Below are positions 8,094 through 18,592 of a stretch of DNA of 64,000 nt, piece by piece. The position numbers were made by a program, and so were the translations under genes. Under the pieces are notes generated by a model that was not told the DNA's origin, did no database searches, and saw only the letters and a list, made by a program, of their open reading frames with translations. Source of the DNA: Variovorax boronicumulans NBRC 103145 (lineage in GTDB: Bacteria; Pseudomonadota; Gammaproteobacteria; Burkholderiales; Burkholderiaceae_C); the NCBI RefSeq assembly GCF_001591345.1, contig NZ_BCUS01000014.1, forward strand, positions 1 through 64,000, written 5' to 3'. The stretch's first letter is position 1. Every line of letters starts with the position of its first letter.

Positions 8094-8528
8094 TCAGCCG
8101 AGCTGCTCGGCAAGCCCGACGATGATGCCCTCGGGCCCCCGGATATAGGCGAGCCGGTACGACCTCTCGTACTGCATCTGGCCGATGAGTTCCGCGCCAT
8201 GGGCTTGCATCCGCGCAACGACCGCATCAATGCCATCGACGGCAAACATGATGCGACGAAGACCCAGGGTGTTCACCGGTGCATTCACAGGCCCGAACCG
8301 GACCGCCTCCGGCGTGTGGAACTTGTCCAGTTCGATTCCCTGCCCATCGGGCGTTCGCAGCATGGCAAGGGTGGCCCGGACATCTCCCAGCCCGATGAGG
8401 CTGCCGATAGCCGGCCCTTCCACCGTGGTCTGGCCCTCAAGCGTCAGGCCCAGCTCGACAAAGAACGCCTTCACCGCTTCCAGATCGTCGACAACGATCA
8501 GGATGTTGTCCATTCGCTTGAGTGTCAT
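8094..8528 (-). CDS. VOC (glyoxalase/bleomycin resistance) family protein
   Basis: This is a 144-residue single VOC-fold protein: MDNILIVVDDLEAVKAFFVELGL at the start, GLRRIMFAVDGIDAVVARM in the second beta-alpha-beta half, and a closing YIRGPEGIIVGLAE. Members are metal-dependent lyases, isomerases, dioxygenases or ligand sequesterers, and the substrate cannot be told here. The start at 8528 is set by AAGGA five bases upstream; a longer reading from 8549 lacks a better site. It is divergent from the DHFR-like gene. Confidence 0.8.
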   Translation of the reverse strand: MTLKRMDNILIVVDDLEAVKAFFVELGLTLEGQTTVEGPAIGSLIGLGDVRATLAMLRTPDGQGIELDKFHTPEAVRFGPVNAPVNTLGLRRIMFAVDGIDAVVARMQAHGAELIGQMQYERSYRLAYIRGPEGIIVGLAEQLG

Positions 8529-8599
8529 GTCCTTCGGCTCCTCTTTCAACGATGTTGCAAGGTCTACACTGCGTCTCCGCTTTTGCAGGAGACGACCCC

Positions 8600-9253
8600 A
8601 TGCCTCGATTGCTTGTGCGCAGCTTCGGTGTTTCGCTCGACGGCTTCGCGGCCGGCCCGGACCAGAGTCTGGCGCATCCGCTGGGCGTTCGCGGCCCTGA
8701 ACTCATGGACTGGTTCATGCCCACGCGTGTCTGGCAGCAGATGCTTCAGACGGGCAAGGCCGATGGCGAGACCGGCATCGACAACGAGATGGCCGAGCAA
8801 GGCTTCGCCGATATGGGGGCCTGGATCCTCGGGCGCAACATGTTCGGGCCGGTGCGCGGCCCCTGGCCCGACGAGAGCTGGAAAGGCTGGTGGGGCGACG
8901 AGCCCCCCTACCACGTGCCGGTCTTCGTGCTGACCCACCATGCCCGCCCACCGCTGACGATGCAAGGCGGCACCACCTTTCACTTCGTCACCGGCGGCAT
9001 CCACGACGCGCTGGCGCAGGCACGGGCCGCCGCGGGTGGGCGTGACGTGCGGGTGGGCGGTGGCGTGGCCACCGTGCGCGAATACCTGAAGGCCGGCCTG
9101 ATCGACGAACTGCACCTGGCCTTGCGGCCGGTGCTGTTGGGCCAGGGGGAAGCGCTGTTCGCAGGCCTGGATCTGCCTGCGCTGGGCTACCACTGCGAAC
9201 GGCAGGTGGCGGGCGAGCGCGCCATGCATGTGTTCTTGCGTCGCTCCGAATGA
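8600..9253 (+). CDS. Dihydrofolate reductase / RibD-C-like oxidoreductase
   Basis: This is a 217-residue protein of the RibD C-terminal/DHFR-like superfamily. Its start MPRLLVRSFGVSLDGFAAGP, the segment GAWILGRNMFG, the nucleotide-binding VRVGGGVATVREYLKAGLIDELHLALRPVLLG and a C-terminal strand are characteristic. Proteins of this group are NADPH-binding reductases of mostly unknown substrate; they are not the essential folate enzyme. AGGAG lies about 9 bases before ATG 8600. It overlaps no neighbour and may share regulation with the divergent VOC gene. Confidence 0.82.
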   Translation: MPRLLVRSFGVSLDGFAAGPDQSLAHPLGVRGPELMDWFMPTRVWQQMLQTGKADGETGIDNEMAEQGFADMGAWILGRNMFGPVRGPWPDESWKGWWGDEPPYHVPVFVLTHHARPPLTMQGGTTFHFVTGGIHDALAQARAAAGGRDVRVGGGVATVREYLKAGLIDELHLALRPVLLGQGEALFAGLDLPALGYHCERQVAGERAMHVFLRRSE

Positions 9254-9262
9254 ACCCGCGCC

Positions 9263-10150
9263 CTACGGCATCCCTCGCGCCAGCAGATGATCGACCAACC
9301 GACGCTGCGGAAAGCTCAACGCCTCCTGCCGCGTGCACAGGTACATCCGTCGTGACGCCCACGCATCGGTGAGGTTGATGAAGCGCAGCTTCATCTCCTT
9401 GCGGTAGGTCACCGCCGCGCCCTCGGGCAGGATGCCCACGCCCATTCCCGCTTCGATCATCCGGCACACGGCCTCGAAGCTCTTCACGCGCACGCGCAGG
9501 CGCAGCACCTTGCGCGCGCTCATCGCGGCGTCTTCCATGGTGCGGGAGATGGCCGAGTCGTCTTCGAGCCCCACGAAGTCGAAGTCGAGCAGTTCTTCGA
9601 ACGACACCTCGCGCCCGCGCCACGGATGCTTCTGGCGCACGATGGCCACGAGCCGGTCGGTGCGGTAGGGAATGAAGTGCAGCGCCGGGTCGACCGCCTC
9701 GCTGGTGATCACGCCTACGTCGGCCTGGCGGTCGCGAATCGCTTGCACGATGTAGACGCTGCGGTGCTCTTCCACGCTCACGCGGATCTCGGGGTAGCGC
9801 AGCCGAAAGCTGGCCACGTCGTCGGGCAGGAACTGGCCCATGGCCGACGCGTTGGCGTGCAGCCGCACGCGACCGGTGGCGCCCTGTGCGTAGTCCGACA
9901 GGTCGGCGCGCATGCGGTCCACGTCGCGCAGGATCTGGCGCGCATGCATCGCCAGCGACTCGCCCGCGCCCGTGGGCGTCACGCCCTTCGAGGTACGGTT
10001 GAGCAGCCCCACGCCGAGCTGGCTCTCGAGGATGGCCAGGCGCCGGCTCGCGGCCGACAGCACCATGTGGCTCTCGGCGGCCGCCTTGGACAGGCTGCCG
10101 TGCTCAATGGCGCGCAGGAACAGCGCCAGCGAATCCAGGTCGGGTCTCAT
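9263..10150 (-). CDS. LysR-family transcriptional regulator
   Basis: This is a 295-residue LysR regulator. The N-terminal winged helix-turn-helix (LALFLRAIEHGSLSKAAAESH through LNRTSKGVTPTGAG) covers residues 1-65. The substrate-binding effector domain follows, with RVRLHANASAMGQFLPDD opening it. ATG 10150 is preferred over in-frame 10177 because GAGGA lies immediately upstream. It is transcribed divergently from the indolepyruvate ferredoxin oxidoreductase gene across a 263-bp intergenic region, so regulation of that gene and of itself is the usual expectation; the inducer is unknown. Confidence 0.9.
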   Translation of the reverse strand: MRPDLDSLALFLRAIEHGSLSKAAAESHMVLSAASRRLAILESQLGVGLLNRTSKGVTPTGAGESLAMHARQILRDVDRMRADLSDYAQGATGRVRLHANASAMGQFLPDDVASFRLRYPEIRVSVEEHRSVYIVQAIRDRQADVGVITSEAVDPALHFIPYRTDRLVAIVRQKHPWRGREVSFEELLDFDFVGLEDDSAISRTMEDAAMSARKVLRLRVRVKSFEAVCRMIEAGMGVGILPEGAAVTYRKEMKLRFINLTDAWASRRMYLCTRQEALSFPQRRLVDHLLARGMP

Positions 10151-10413
10151 CGGGTCCTCGGTCGATCGGGCGGACATTGTCGGGCCTGCGCGGTTGCGGG
10201 CGCATGGCCGAAGGCCTTTCGGCGAATCGACGACCACGGCGATGGTTCTTCCGGAATGCGGGTTTCCCCGTCGAAACGAAGAAGCACTTTCGGGCCGGGG
10301 TGCGAAAGAATCGTCGCTGTCTCGGCCGCAACCCCGGCGAGACGTTTCGCGGGCCGGCCCTCTACCGGGGCCACGCCCGCATTCCACGAGTCCTACCCGG
10401 AGTCTTTTCTCTC

Positions 10414-13400
10414 ATGGCAACCCACGAACTCGCCAGCGTTGCGCTGGACGACAAATACACGGCCACCGAAGGCCGGATCTACCTGAGCGGCATCCAGGCG
10501 CTGGTGCGCCTCATGCTCGTGCAGAAATGGCGCGACCAGCAGGCCGGCCTGAACACCGCGGGCTTCGTCTCGGGCTACCGCGGCTCGCCGCTCGGTGGCC
10601 TGGACGAAGCGCTGTGGAAAGCCCAGCCGCAGCTCGAAGCCAATGCCGTCAAGTTCCTGCCCGGCGTGAACGAGGAGCTGGCCGCCACCGCCGTGTGGGG
10701 CACGCAGCAGGTGCACCTGACCGGCGAGAGCGCGGTCGATGGCGTGTTCGCCATGTGGTACGGCAAGGCGCCCGGCGTGGACCGCTGCGGCGATGTGTTC
10801 AAGCACATGAGCCACGCGGGCACCTCGCCCAAGGGCGGCATCCTGCTGGTGGCGGGCGACGACCACGGCGCGTCGTCATCCACCCTGCCCAATCAGAGCG
10901 ATCACCTGTTCGCCGCCTCGATGATCCCCATGCTCTACCCGCAGAGCGTGGAGGAATACATCGAGCTGGGCCTGCACGGCTTTGCGATGTCGCGCTTTGC
11001 CGGCCTGCCGGTCGGCTTCAAGGCGCTGGCCGACACGGTGGAGTCGTCGGGCTCCATTGCCGCCGGCGCGCTCGACGTGCACACGCGCCTGCCGAAAGAC
11101 TTCGCGTTCCCGTCCGGTGGCGTGCATGCGCGGCTGTCGACCGACACGCTCGGCGTGCAGGCGCGCAAGCAGGAAGCGCTGATGCAGGACTACAAGATCT
11201 ACGCCGCCATTGCCTATGCGCGCGAGAACCGCCTGAACCGCGTGACCATCGACTCGCCCCAGGCGCGGCTGGGCATCGTGGCCTCGGGCAAGTCGTACCG
11301 CGACGTGCTCGAAGCGCTGGAAGAACTGGGCATCGACGCCGACGAGGCCGCGCGCATCGGCATCCGCCTGTTCAAGGTGTCGATGCCCTGGCCGCTGGAG
11401 CCCGACTCGATCCGCGAGTTTGCCGACGGGCTCGAGGAAATCCTGGTGGTCGAAGAGAAGCGCCAGATCGTCGAGTACCAGCTCAAGGAGCACCTGTACA
11501 ACTGGCGCGAGAACGTGCGCCCGCGCGTGATCGGCAAGTTCGACGAGCAAGGCGAATGGGGCGCGCACCCGCGCGGCCAGTGGCTGCTGCCGGCCACGGC
11601 CGATTTCTCGGTGGCGCAGATCGCGCGCGTCATCGCCGGGCGCGTGGCGCGCTTTCACACCAGCGACCGCATCCGCATGCGGCTGGCGATCCTGGACGCG
11701 AAGGACGTGGTGCTCGGCAAGGCCGTGGCCACGCCCTCGCGCCCGGCCTGGTACTGCGCGGGCTGCCCGCACAACACCTCGACCAAGGTGCCCGAAGGCA
11801 GCCTGGCGCTCGCAGGCATCGGCTGCCACGTGATGGCCACCGCCATCTACCCCGAGCACAACCGCACCACCACGCACATGGGCGGCGAAGGCGCGCCGTG
11901 GTTGGGGCAGGCCTGGTTCTCCAAGCGCAAGCACGTGTTCGCGAACCTGGGCGACGGCACCTACTACCACTCGGGTTCGCTGGCGATTCGCGCGGCCGTG
12001 GCGGCGGGCGTGAACATCACCTACAAGATCCTCTACAACGACGCGGTCGCGATGACGGGCGGCCAGCCGGTCGACGGGCCGATCACCGTGCCGCGCATCG
12101 CGCACCAGGTGGCGGCCGAAGGCGTGAAGCGCATCGCGCTGGTGGCCGAAGACCCGACGCGCTGGGCCGAACGCAGCCTGCTGCCGCCCGATCGCGACGG
12201 CCTCTTTGCGCTGAGCGTGCACCACCGCGACGACATGGACGCGGTGCAGCGCGAGCTGCGCGGCTTCGAGGGCGTGTCGGTGCTGATCTACGACCAGGTG
12301 TGCGCGGCCGAGAAGCGCCGCCGTCGCAAGAAGGGCGAATTTCCACCCGCCGCGCGGCGCGTGTTCATCAACGACGCGGTGTGCGAAGGCTGCGGCGACT
12401 GCGGCGAGCAATCGAACTGCACCGCCCTGCTGCCCAAGCCAACCGACCTGGGCCTGAAGCGCAGCGTGGACCAGAGCGCGTGCAACGCCGACGAGTCGTG
12501 CATCAAGGGCTTCTGCCCGAGCTTCGTGACGGTCGAAGGCGTGAAGCCGCGCAAGCACGCGCCCGTGGCCGTGAAGGCCGCCGAAGAACCTGCTCTGCCC
12601 GCGCCGGTGCCGCTCGCGCTCGAAGGCATGCACAACATCCTGATCACCGGCATCGGCGGCACGGGCGTGATCACCATCGGCGCGCTGATCGGCATGGCGG
12701 CGCACCTCGAGGGCAAGGGCGTGAGCGTGCTCGACATGACGGGCATGTCGCAGAAGAACGGCTCGGTCACGTCGCACGTGCGCATCGCGCGCGACGCGGC
12801 ACAACTGAAGGCGCAGCGCATCCCCACCGGCGAGGCCGACCTGATCCTGGGCTGCGACATGCTCACGGCCGGCGCGCCCGACGCCATCGCGCGCATGCGG
12901 CCGGGCCGCACCTACGCGCTGGTCAACACCTTCGAGCAGCCGACGGGGCACTTCGCGCAGCAGCCCGACTGGCAGTTCCCCGCCGCGCAGGTGCGCGCGC
13001 TGATCGAGGAATCGGTGGAAGGCCGCGCCGACTTCATCGACGCCACGCAGCTGGCCACGCGCCTCATGGGCGACGCCATCGCGGCCAACCTGTTCCTGCT
13101 GGGCTTCGCGTTCCAGAAGGGGTTCGTGCCGCTGTCGGCGCAGGCGCTCGACAAGGCCATCGAGATCAACGGCGTGGCCGTGAAGGCCAACCAGGCCGCG
13201 TTCCGCTGGGGCCGCAAGGCGGCGCTCGACCTCGCGGCCGTCACGCGCCAGGCTGCGCCGGCGCAGGTGGTGTCACTGCAGAAGCCCCAGAGCTTCGAAG
13301 CGCTGGTGGCGGACCGCACCGCGTTCCTCACGGCCTACCAGAACGCGGTCTACGCACGCAGCTACGCGGACCTCGTCGAACGCGTGCGCGAGGCCGAACA

Positions 13401-13959
13401 GCGCACGCGCGGCAGCACCGTGCTGGCCAAGGCCGTGGCCTCGGGCCTGTTCAAGCTCATGGCCTACAAGGACGAGTACGAGGTGGCGCGTCTGTATGCC
13501 GACCCGCGCTTCATGGAGAAGCTCGGCGAGCAGTTCGAAGGCAAGCCGGTGCTGCGCTTTCACCTGGCACCGCCGGTGCTGGGCCGGCGCGATGCCGAAG
13601 GCCGCGCGGTGAAGACCAGCTTCGGCCCGTGGATGCTCGGCGCCTTCCGCGTGCTCGCGAAGCTGCGCGGCCTGCGCGGCACGGCGCTCGATCCGTTCGG
13701 CCGCACCGCCGAGCGCCGCATGGAGCGCCAGCTGGTGGCCGACTACCGCGCGATGGTCGAAGACCTGCTCGCGCGCTTCGAGCGCATCGACTTCGACACC
13801 GCGCTGTCGCTGGCGCGCCTGCCGGAGCAGATCCGCGGCTTCGGGCACGTGAAGGAAGAAAGCATCGTGTCGGCGCGCGTGCGGTGGGAGATGCTGCGTG
13901 GGCAGCTCGACAGCGCGGCGCCTGCGCGGGCGGTTCGGCCGGAACCTGTGGCCGCTTAG
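10414..13959 (+). CDS. Indolepyruvate ferredoxin oxidoreductase, fused alpha/beta/gamma form
   Basis: This 1181-residue enzyme oxidatively decarboxylates aryl pyruvates (from aromatic amino acid transamination) to aryl acetyl-CoA, passing electrons to ferredoxin. Domains in order: an N-terminal pyrimidine-binding 2-oxoacid oxidoreductase region (GFVSGYRGSPLGGLD), a TPP-binding region with CAGCPHNTSTKVPEG near residue 450, a cysteine-rich Fe-S segment CEGCGDCGEQSNC near residue 656 with further Cys in DESCIKGFCPS, and a gamma domain opening LITGIGGTGVITIG near residue 743. The fused, long architecture is the aerobic-proteobacterial type. The LysR gene is divergent. The orphan ferredoxin at 4.7 kb could be an electron acceptor, but that is speculative. 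Confidence 0.93.
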   Translation: MATHELASVALDDKYTATEGRIYLSGIQALVRLMLVQKWRDQQAGLNTAGFVSGYRGSPLGGLDEALWKAQPQLEANAVKFLPGVNEELAATAVWGTQQVHLTGESAVDGVFAMWYGKAPGVDRCGDVFKHMSHAGTSPKGGILLVAGDDHGASSSTLPNQSDHLFAASMIPMLYPQSVEEYIELGLHGFAMSRFAGLPVGFKALADTVESSGSIAAGALDVHTRLPKDFAFPSGGVHARLSTDTLGVQARKQEALMQDYKIYAAIAYARENRLNRVTIDSPQARLGIVASGKSYRDVLEALEELGIDADEAARIGIRLFKVSMPWPLEPDSIREFADGLEEILVVEEKRQIVEYQLKEHLYNWRENVRPRVIGKFDEQGEWGAHPRGQWLLPATADFSVAQIARVIAGRVARFHTSDRIRMRLAILDAKDVVLGKAVATPSRPAWYCAGCPHNTSTKVPEGSLALAGIGCHVMATAIYPEHNRTTTHMGGEGAPWLGQAWFSKRKHVFANLGDGTYYHSGSLAIRAAVAAGVNITYKILYNDAVAMTGGQPVDGPITVPRIAHQVAAEGVKRIALVAEDPTRWAERSLLPPDRDGLFALSVHHRDDMDAVQRELRGFEGVSVLIYDQVCAAEKRRRRKKGEFPPAARRVFINDAVCEGCGDCGEQSNCTALLPKPTDLGLKRSVDQSACNADESCIKGFCPSFVTVEGVKPRKHAPVAVKAAEEPALPAPVPLALEGMHNILITGIGGTGVITIGALIGMAAHLEGKGVSVLDMTGMSQKNGSVTSHVRIARDAAQLKAQRIPTGEADLILGCDMLTAGAPDAIARMRPGRTYALVNTFEQPTGHFAQQPDWQFPAAQVRALIEESVEGRADFIDATQLATRLMGDAIAANLFLLGFAFQKGFVPLSAQALDKAIEINGVAVKANQAAFRWGRKAALDLAAVTRQAAPAQVVSLQKPQSFEALVADRTAFLTAYQNAVYARSYADLVERVREAEQRTRGSTVLAKAVASGLFKLMAYKDEYEVARLYADPRFMEKLGEQFEGKPVLRFHLAPPVLGRRDAEGRAVKTSFGPWMLGAFRVLAKLRGLRGTALDPFGRTAERRMERQLVADYRAMVEDLLARFERIDFDTALSLARLPEQIRGFGHVKEESIVSARVRWEMLRGQLDSAAPARAVRPEPVAA

Positions 13960-13984
13960 TCGATGGGACGGCCGGCGCGGCCCG

Positions 13985-15454
13985 CTACAGCAGGCCTCTG
14001 GCAGAGGCCTTCAGCGTGGCGGCCGCGCGGGTCGAGCAACCGAGCTTGCGGAACACGCGTTCGACGTGCGTGCGCACCGTGCTCGCGCTGATGTTCAACG
14101 CACGCGCGACCTGCTTCGTGTTGTCGCCCTGGCTGATGCAGCGCAGGACGTCCAGTTCGCGCTGGGACAGCGACGCGTCGTCCTGCGCAGGCACCACGGG
14201 CTTCGCAGGCGTGCCCGAGAGCGCGCAGGCGAGCAGTGCACTGACGACCTCCGCGTCGAAGCGGCCGGCCTCGGCGTCCGCCTGCATGCGATCGCGCGCC
14301 TGGGCGTCGGTCAGTTCAGGACGCCACGGGCGGCGGGTGCGGTGCGACACCCACTGCTCGGCCGCCGCGACGACCTGCGCTTCGAGCGGCATCGACGCGC
14401 CGGAGCGGCCACGAAAGTAGCCGGAGCCATCACGCCGCTCGAAGGCGAACGAGGCGATCTCTGCTTCTGCCGCGAGGCCGTCGATCTGCCCCGCGGCGCG
14501 GGACGTCCAGTACGGCACGAGCCGCAGGCGCTCCATCGACGCGGCCGGCAGCGGCTCGGGCGCATTCCAGATGGCATTGGGCACCGCGGCCCGCCCGATG
14601 CCGTGGATCAGGCCGGCCCGGTGGATGCGATGGCACATCGCTTTGCTCATGCCCAGCTGGGCGCCACAGTCGCGCGCCAGCCGGGCCACGCGCCGCGAGT
14701 AGCCCGTCATCCACGGCAGCTTGAGGTCGCTCACGTCGCCGACGAGCTCCAGCCCGACGCGCCGGCGCATCGACACCGGCGGATCGGCGGCATCGGCCCA
14801 CGGCGCGGGCGACGCATCCAGCCGCGTCATCCACGCCGCAGCGTGCGGTGCGCAGGCGTCGACCAGGAAGCCGGGGTAGAGGCTGTCGGCGCGCCCCCGC
14901 GCGAGCGTGAGGGCTTCGTCGAGCCCGTAGAGGCGGCTGAAGATCTCGAGATCGCTCGCCAGGGCCACGACGTAGGTGGCCAGCGGCACGCCCTCGCCCT
15001 GCAGCAGGCCGGGGACGCCGCTGCCGTCGAAGGCCTCGAAGACGGCGCGCAGCGCGGCTTCGGCCTCGGGCCCCAGGCCGAGCATGTTCGCGATGTCGCC
15101 GGCAATCTCGCAGTGGATCTGGGCCATCGCCACGACGGCCCCGGGAATGGACGCCTGGTGGGGCTGGCGCAGGCGCGGTTGCGCGGAGGCCAGAAGGGCT
15201 CGCCGCCCCAGCACGTCGTCTTCCAGGAAGTCCGCGAACTCCTGAGCGTTCGCCGTGCAGCCCGACCAGCGCAGCAGCGCCACGTGCTGCGCGACCTCGA
15301 CCTGCGCCGCGTGGCAGCCGGCCTGTGTCGCGATCATGCCGGCCAGCCAGGCGGTGCGCAGCGAATGGTCGATGGGCTGGCCCATGCTCAGGTCGCCGAT
15401 GAAGGCGAGCGCGCGGGCCGCGTCGAAAGCGGTGAGGGTGGTGTCGTCGGGCAT
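13985..15454 (-). CDS. Degenerate HD-GYP plus LuxR-type DNA-binding regulator
   Basis: This is a protein of about 489 residues. Two HD-GYP-like regions are visible: the first ends with FDGSGVPGLLQGEGVPLATY. The second contains LIHGIGRAAVPNAIW, where a working enzyme would have HDIGK, and RRDGSGYFRG where GYP is expected. A LuxR helix-turn-helix (LSQRELDVLRCISQGDNTKQ, then STVRTHVERVFRKLG) closes the protein. Loss of the HD pair suggests it binds rather than cleaves a cyclic nucleotide, or senses something else, and controls transcription. The start is uncertain: in-frame ATGs at 15481 and 15514 are also possible. It is divergent from the membrane protein gene at 15604. Confidence 0.8.
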   Translation of the reverse strand: MPDDTTLTAFDAARALAFIGDLSMGQPIDHSLRTAWLAGMIATQAGCHAAQVEVAQHVALLRWSGCTANAQEFADFLEDDVLGRRALLASAQPRLRQPHQASIPGAVVAMAQIHCEIAGDIANMLGLGPEAEAALRAVFEAFDGSGVPGLLQGEGVPLATYVVALASDLEIFSRLYGLDEALTLARGRADSLYPGFLVDACAPHAAAWMTRLDASPAPWADAADPPVSMRRRVGLELVGDVSDLKLPWMTGYSRRVARLARDCGAQLGMSKAMCHRIHRAGLIHGIGRAAVPNAIWNAPEPLPAASMERLRLVPYWTSRAAGQIDGLAAEAEIASFAFERRDGSGYFRGRSGASMPLEAQVVAAAEQWVSHRTRRPWRPELTDAQARDRMQADAEAGRFDAEVVSALLACALSGTPAKPVVPAQDDASLSQRELDVLRCISQGDNTKQVARALNISASTVRTHVERVFRKLGCSTRAAATLKASARGLL

Positions 15455-15603
15455 GGGATCGCGGGGGCGAGCGCACAGCATCGCACAGCCGCCGGTTCGG
15501 CGCGTGTCGGTCATTCGACCGATACCGGGGTCCGGGGGAACGCAGAAGAATCGTTGCACCCGCCTCGTGCGAGGCGCGCCCCTCCTCCTACCCACACCCC
15601 TTC

Positions 15604-16218
15604 ATGTCCGACATCATCCAACCCCCTCTGCAGCCGGCCGCCTGGCTGCGCAAGCTCTACTTCACCCGTGCGGCCTTTTCCTTCGTGTGGGTCGCGCTGG
15701 CCTTCAGCGTCGCCAGGCAGTCGCCGGTGCTGACGACGATCCTGCTGGTCGTCTATCCGGCGTGGGACGCGCTGGCGAACCTGGTGGACGCCCGGATGAC
15801 GGGCGGCCCCCGGGCCAACCCCAGCCAGATGCTGAACACGTGGATCAGCGCGATGGTCACCGCGGCCGTTGTGGCCTCGCTGGTGCTCGGGCTCCAGATC
15901 GGCCTGGCCATCTTCGGCGTCTGGGCCATCGTGTCGGGCCTGCTGCAGCTGGCGACGGCCGTTCGCCGCCGAAAGCGCCATCGGGGGCAGTGGGTGATGA
16001 TGCTGAGCGGCGCGCAGTCCGCGCTGGCCGGCGGCCTCTTCATCGCACGGCAAGGCACCGATGCCCCGGTCCTGCAGACACTCGCAGGCTATGCGACGGT
16101 GGGCGCCGTGTACTTCCTGATCTCCGGTCTCGTGATCCTGCTTCGCAAGCCGCAGGAGCGGCCCGTGAACCCGCTCACCGCCACGCCTACAGCATCTTCC
16201 ACTTCTGGCGGTCGATGA
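15604..16218 (+). CDS. Multi-helix membrane protein, DUF308-like
   Basis: This is a 204-residue inner-membrane protein with about six hydrophobic segments: FSFVWVALAFSVARQSPVL, then two around VLTTILLVVYPAWD and TAAVVASLVLGLQIGLAIFG, then GVWAIVSGLLQLATAV and GYATVGAVYFLISGLVILL. The basic loop RRRKRHRGQW follows the fourth. The pattern resembles DUF308 / HdeD-type proteins of unknown function. It is divergent from the HD-GYP/LuxR regulator 150 bp away, a likely regulatory partner. Its 3' end overlaps the convergent phosphatase gene by 32 bases. Confidence 0.7.
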   Translation: MSDIIQPPLQPAAWLRKLYFTRAAFSFVWVALAFSVARQSPVLTTILLVVYPAWDALANLVDARMTGGPRANPSQMLNTWISAMVTAAVVASLVLGLQIGLAIFGVWAIVSGLLQLATAVRRRKRHRGQWVMMLSGAQSALAGGLFIARQGTDAPVLQTLAGYATVGAVYFLISGLVILLRKPQERPVNPLTATPTASSTSGGR

Positions 16219-17161
16219 CGCGGCGGCGCGTGTCCATGTTCAGCTGCGACAGCTCGATCTTCACCTGGTCCTTCGTGATGTCGACCAGCCCCCAGTTGCG
16301 CTGCAGCGCACCGACGGTGACGGCCGTGCGCAGCGCGGCGCCGGAGGACGTGGCCTCGAACAGGCTCCAGGGGCCCGCCGGCCACGGCACGGCGAAGCGG
16401 TTCTCGTGCACGTCGCCGCTGAGGATGAGGATGCGGCGCTTTTCTGCGAGCTTGAGGATCGCGGCGTGCTCGGCCGCGCAGTCCATCCAGGTCTCGCCGT
16501 GGCGGGCTTCGAAGGTGAGGCCGCTGGCGATCAGGTGCACGGTCTTCTCGTCCGAGTCTTCGATGGCCTTCTTCAGTTTCTTCATCTGCGCGCTGCCGAG
16601 CACCGCCGTCGCGCCGCCCTTGGTCTTGTAGCTGCGGCCGTCGGTGAGGTGCAGCATCACCGGGCCATCCGAGTCGCCGACATTGCTCAGCATGAGGGGC
16701 CGGTAGCCGGGTTCGGGAACACCCGAGGCCCAGGGATCGCCGGCCTTGGGAAAGGTCTTCGGATCGTGTGAATCCAGCGCCTTGCGATATTCCTGGAACG
16801 CCGCGCGGGTCGGGTCCAGCAGGTGCCGGTAGGACGGCTGTCCCTCGATCTGCGCACCGCAGGCGCCGTTCCACAGGAAGTCGTGGTCGTCCCAGATCGG
16901 ATGGATCTGCAGGTCGGTCTTGCGCACGAGCTTGGCGAACTCCTTCTGGTTCAGCTGGTCGCGCAGTCGGCCGAAGGCGTGGATCGCGAAGTCGTTCGCG
17001 CCCATGGCCTTGATGGCGCCCATGCTGGAGCCGTCCGCGTCGTAGTAGGCCGAGTCGCCCAGCAGCACCAGGTGCGTGGCGCCGGACGCGCCCACCTGTG
17101 TCCAGACAGGTTGTTCCTTGAAGGTCTGGGCACTGAAGCAGGAAGTAAAGGCGATCTTCAT
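16187..17161 (-). CDS. PhoD-like metallophosphatase, cytoplasmic
   Basis: This 324-residue protein has the metal-site landmarks of the PhoD/alkaline phosphatase D superfamily: FTSC at the start, LVLLGDSAYYD, WDDHDFLWNG near residue 90, and ILSGDVHENR near residue 250. Members are calcium/iron-dependent phosphodiesterases or phosphomonoesterases. Unlike the Tat-exported PhoD at 58 kb, it has no signal peptide and lacks the N-terminal Ig-like PhoD_N domain, so it should act in the cytoplasm on an unknown substrate. It starts with a good GGAG upstream of ATG 17161. The 3' end overlaps the convergent membrane-protein gene. Confidence 0.8.
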   Translation of the reverse strand: MKIAFTSCFSAQTFKEQPVWTQVGASGATHLVLLGDSAYYDADGSSMGAIKAMGANDFAIHAFGRLRDQLNQKEFAKLVRKTDLQIHPIWDDHDFLWNGACGAQIEGQPSYRHLLDPTRAAFQEYRKALDSHDPKTFPKAGDPWASGVPEPGYRPLMLSNVGDSDGPVMLHLTDGRSYKTKGGATAVLGSAQMKKLKKAIEDSDEKTVHLIASGLTFEARHGETWMDCAAEHAAILKLAEKRRILILSGDVHENRFAVPWPAGPWSLFEATSSGAALRTAVTVGALQRNWGLVDITKDQVKIELSQLNMDTRRRVIDRQKWKML

Positions 17162-17303
17162 CGGGAGGCTCCTCGTTGTGGGTGCGCGGATGCTAGGAGC
17201 CGCCCCGAAACGTCGCCTCCCCCATCCATGGGAGGCGCATGCGTCTCGGGAGACAAACGAATTACGCGATTGACCGACTGCGCTGACGCCCGAAATTCGC
17301 TAG

Positions 17304-18587
<1,284 letters not shown>

Positions 18588-18592
18588 CGGCC

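Noticed and set aside
9912..14420. 1502-residue plus-strand frame over the LysR and oxidoreductase genes
   Set aside because: It is an alternate frame of real genes in GC-rich DNA; the translation is low-complexity Arg/Ala/Gly with no domain, and it runs antisense to LysR.
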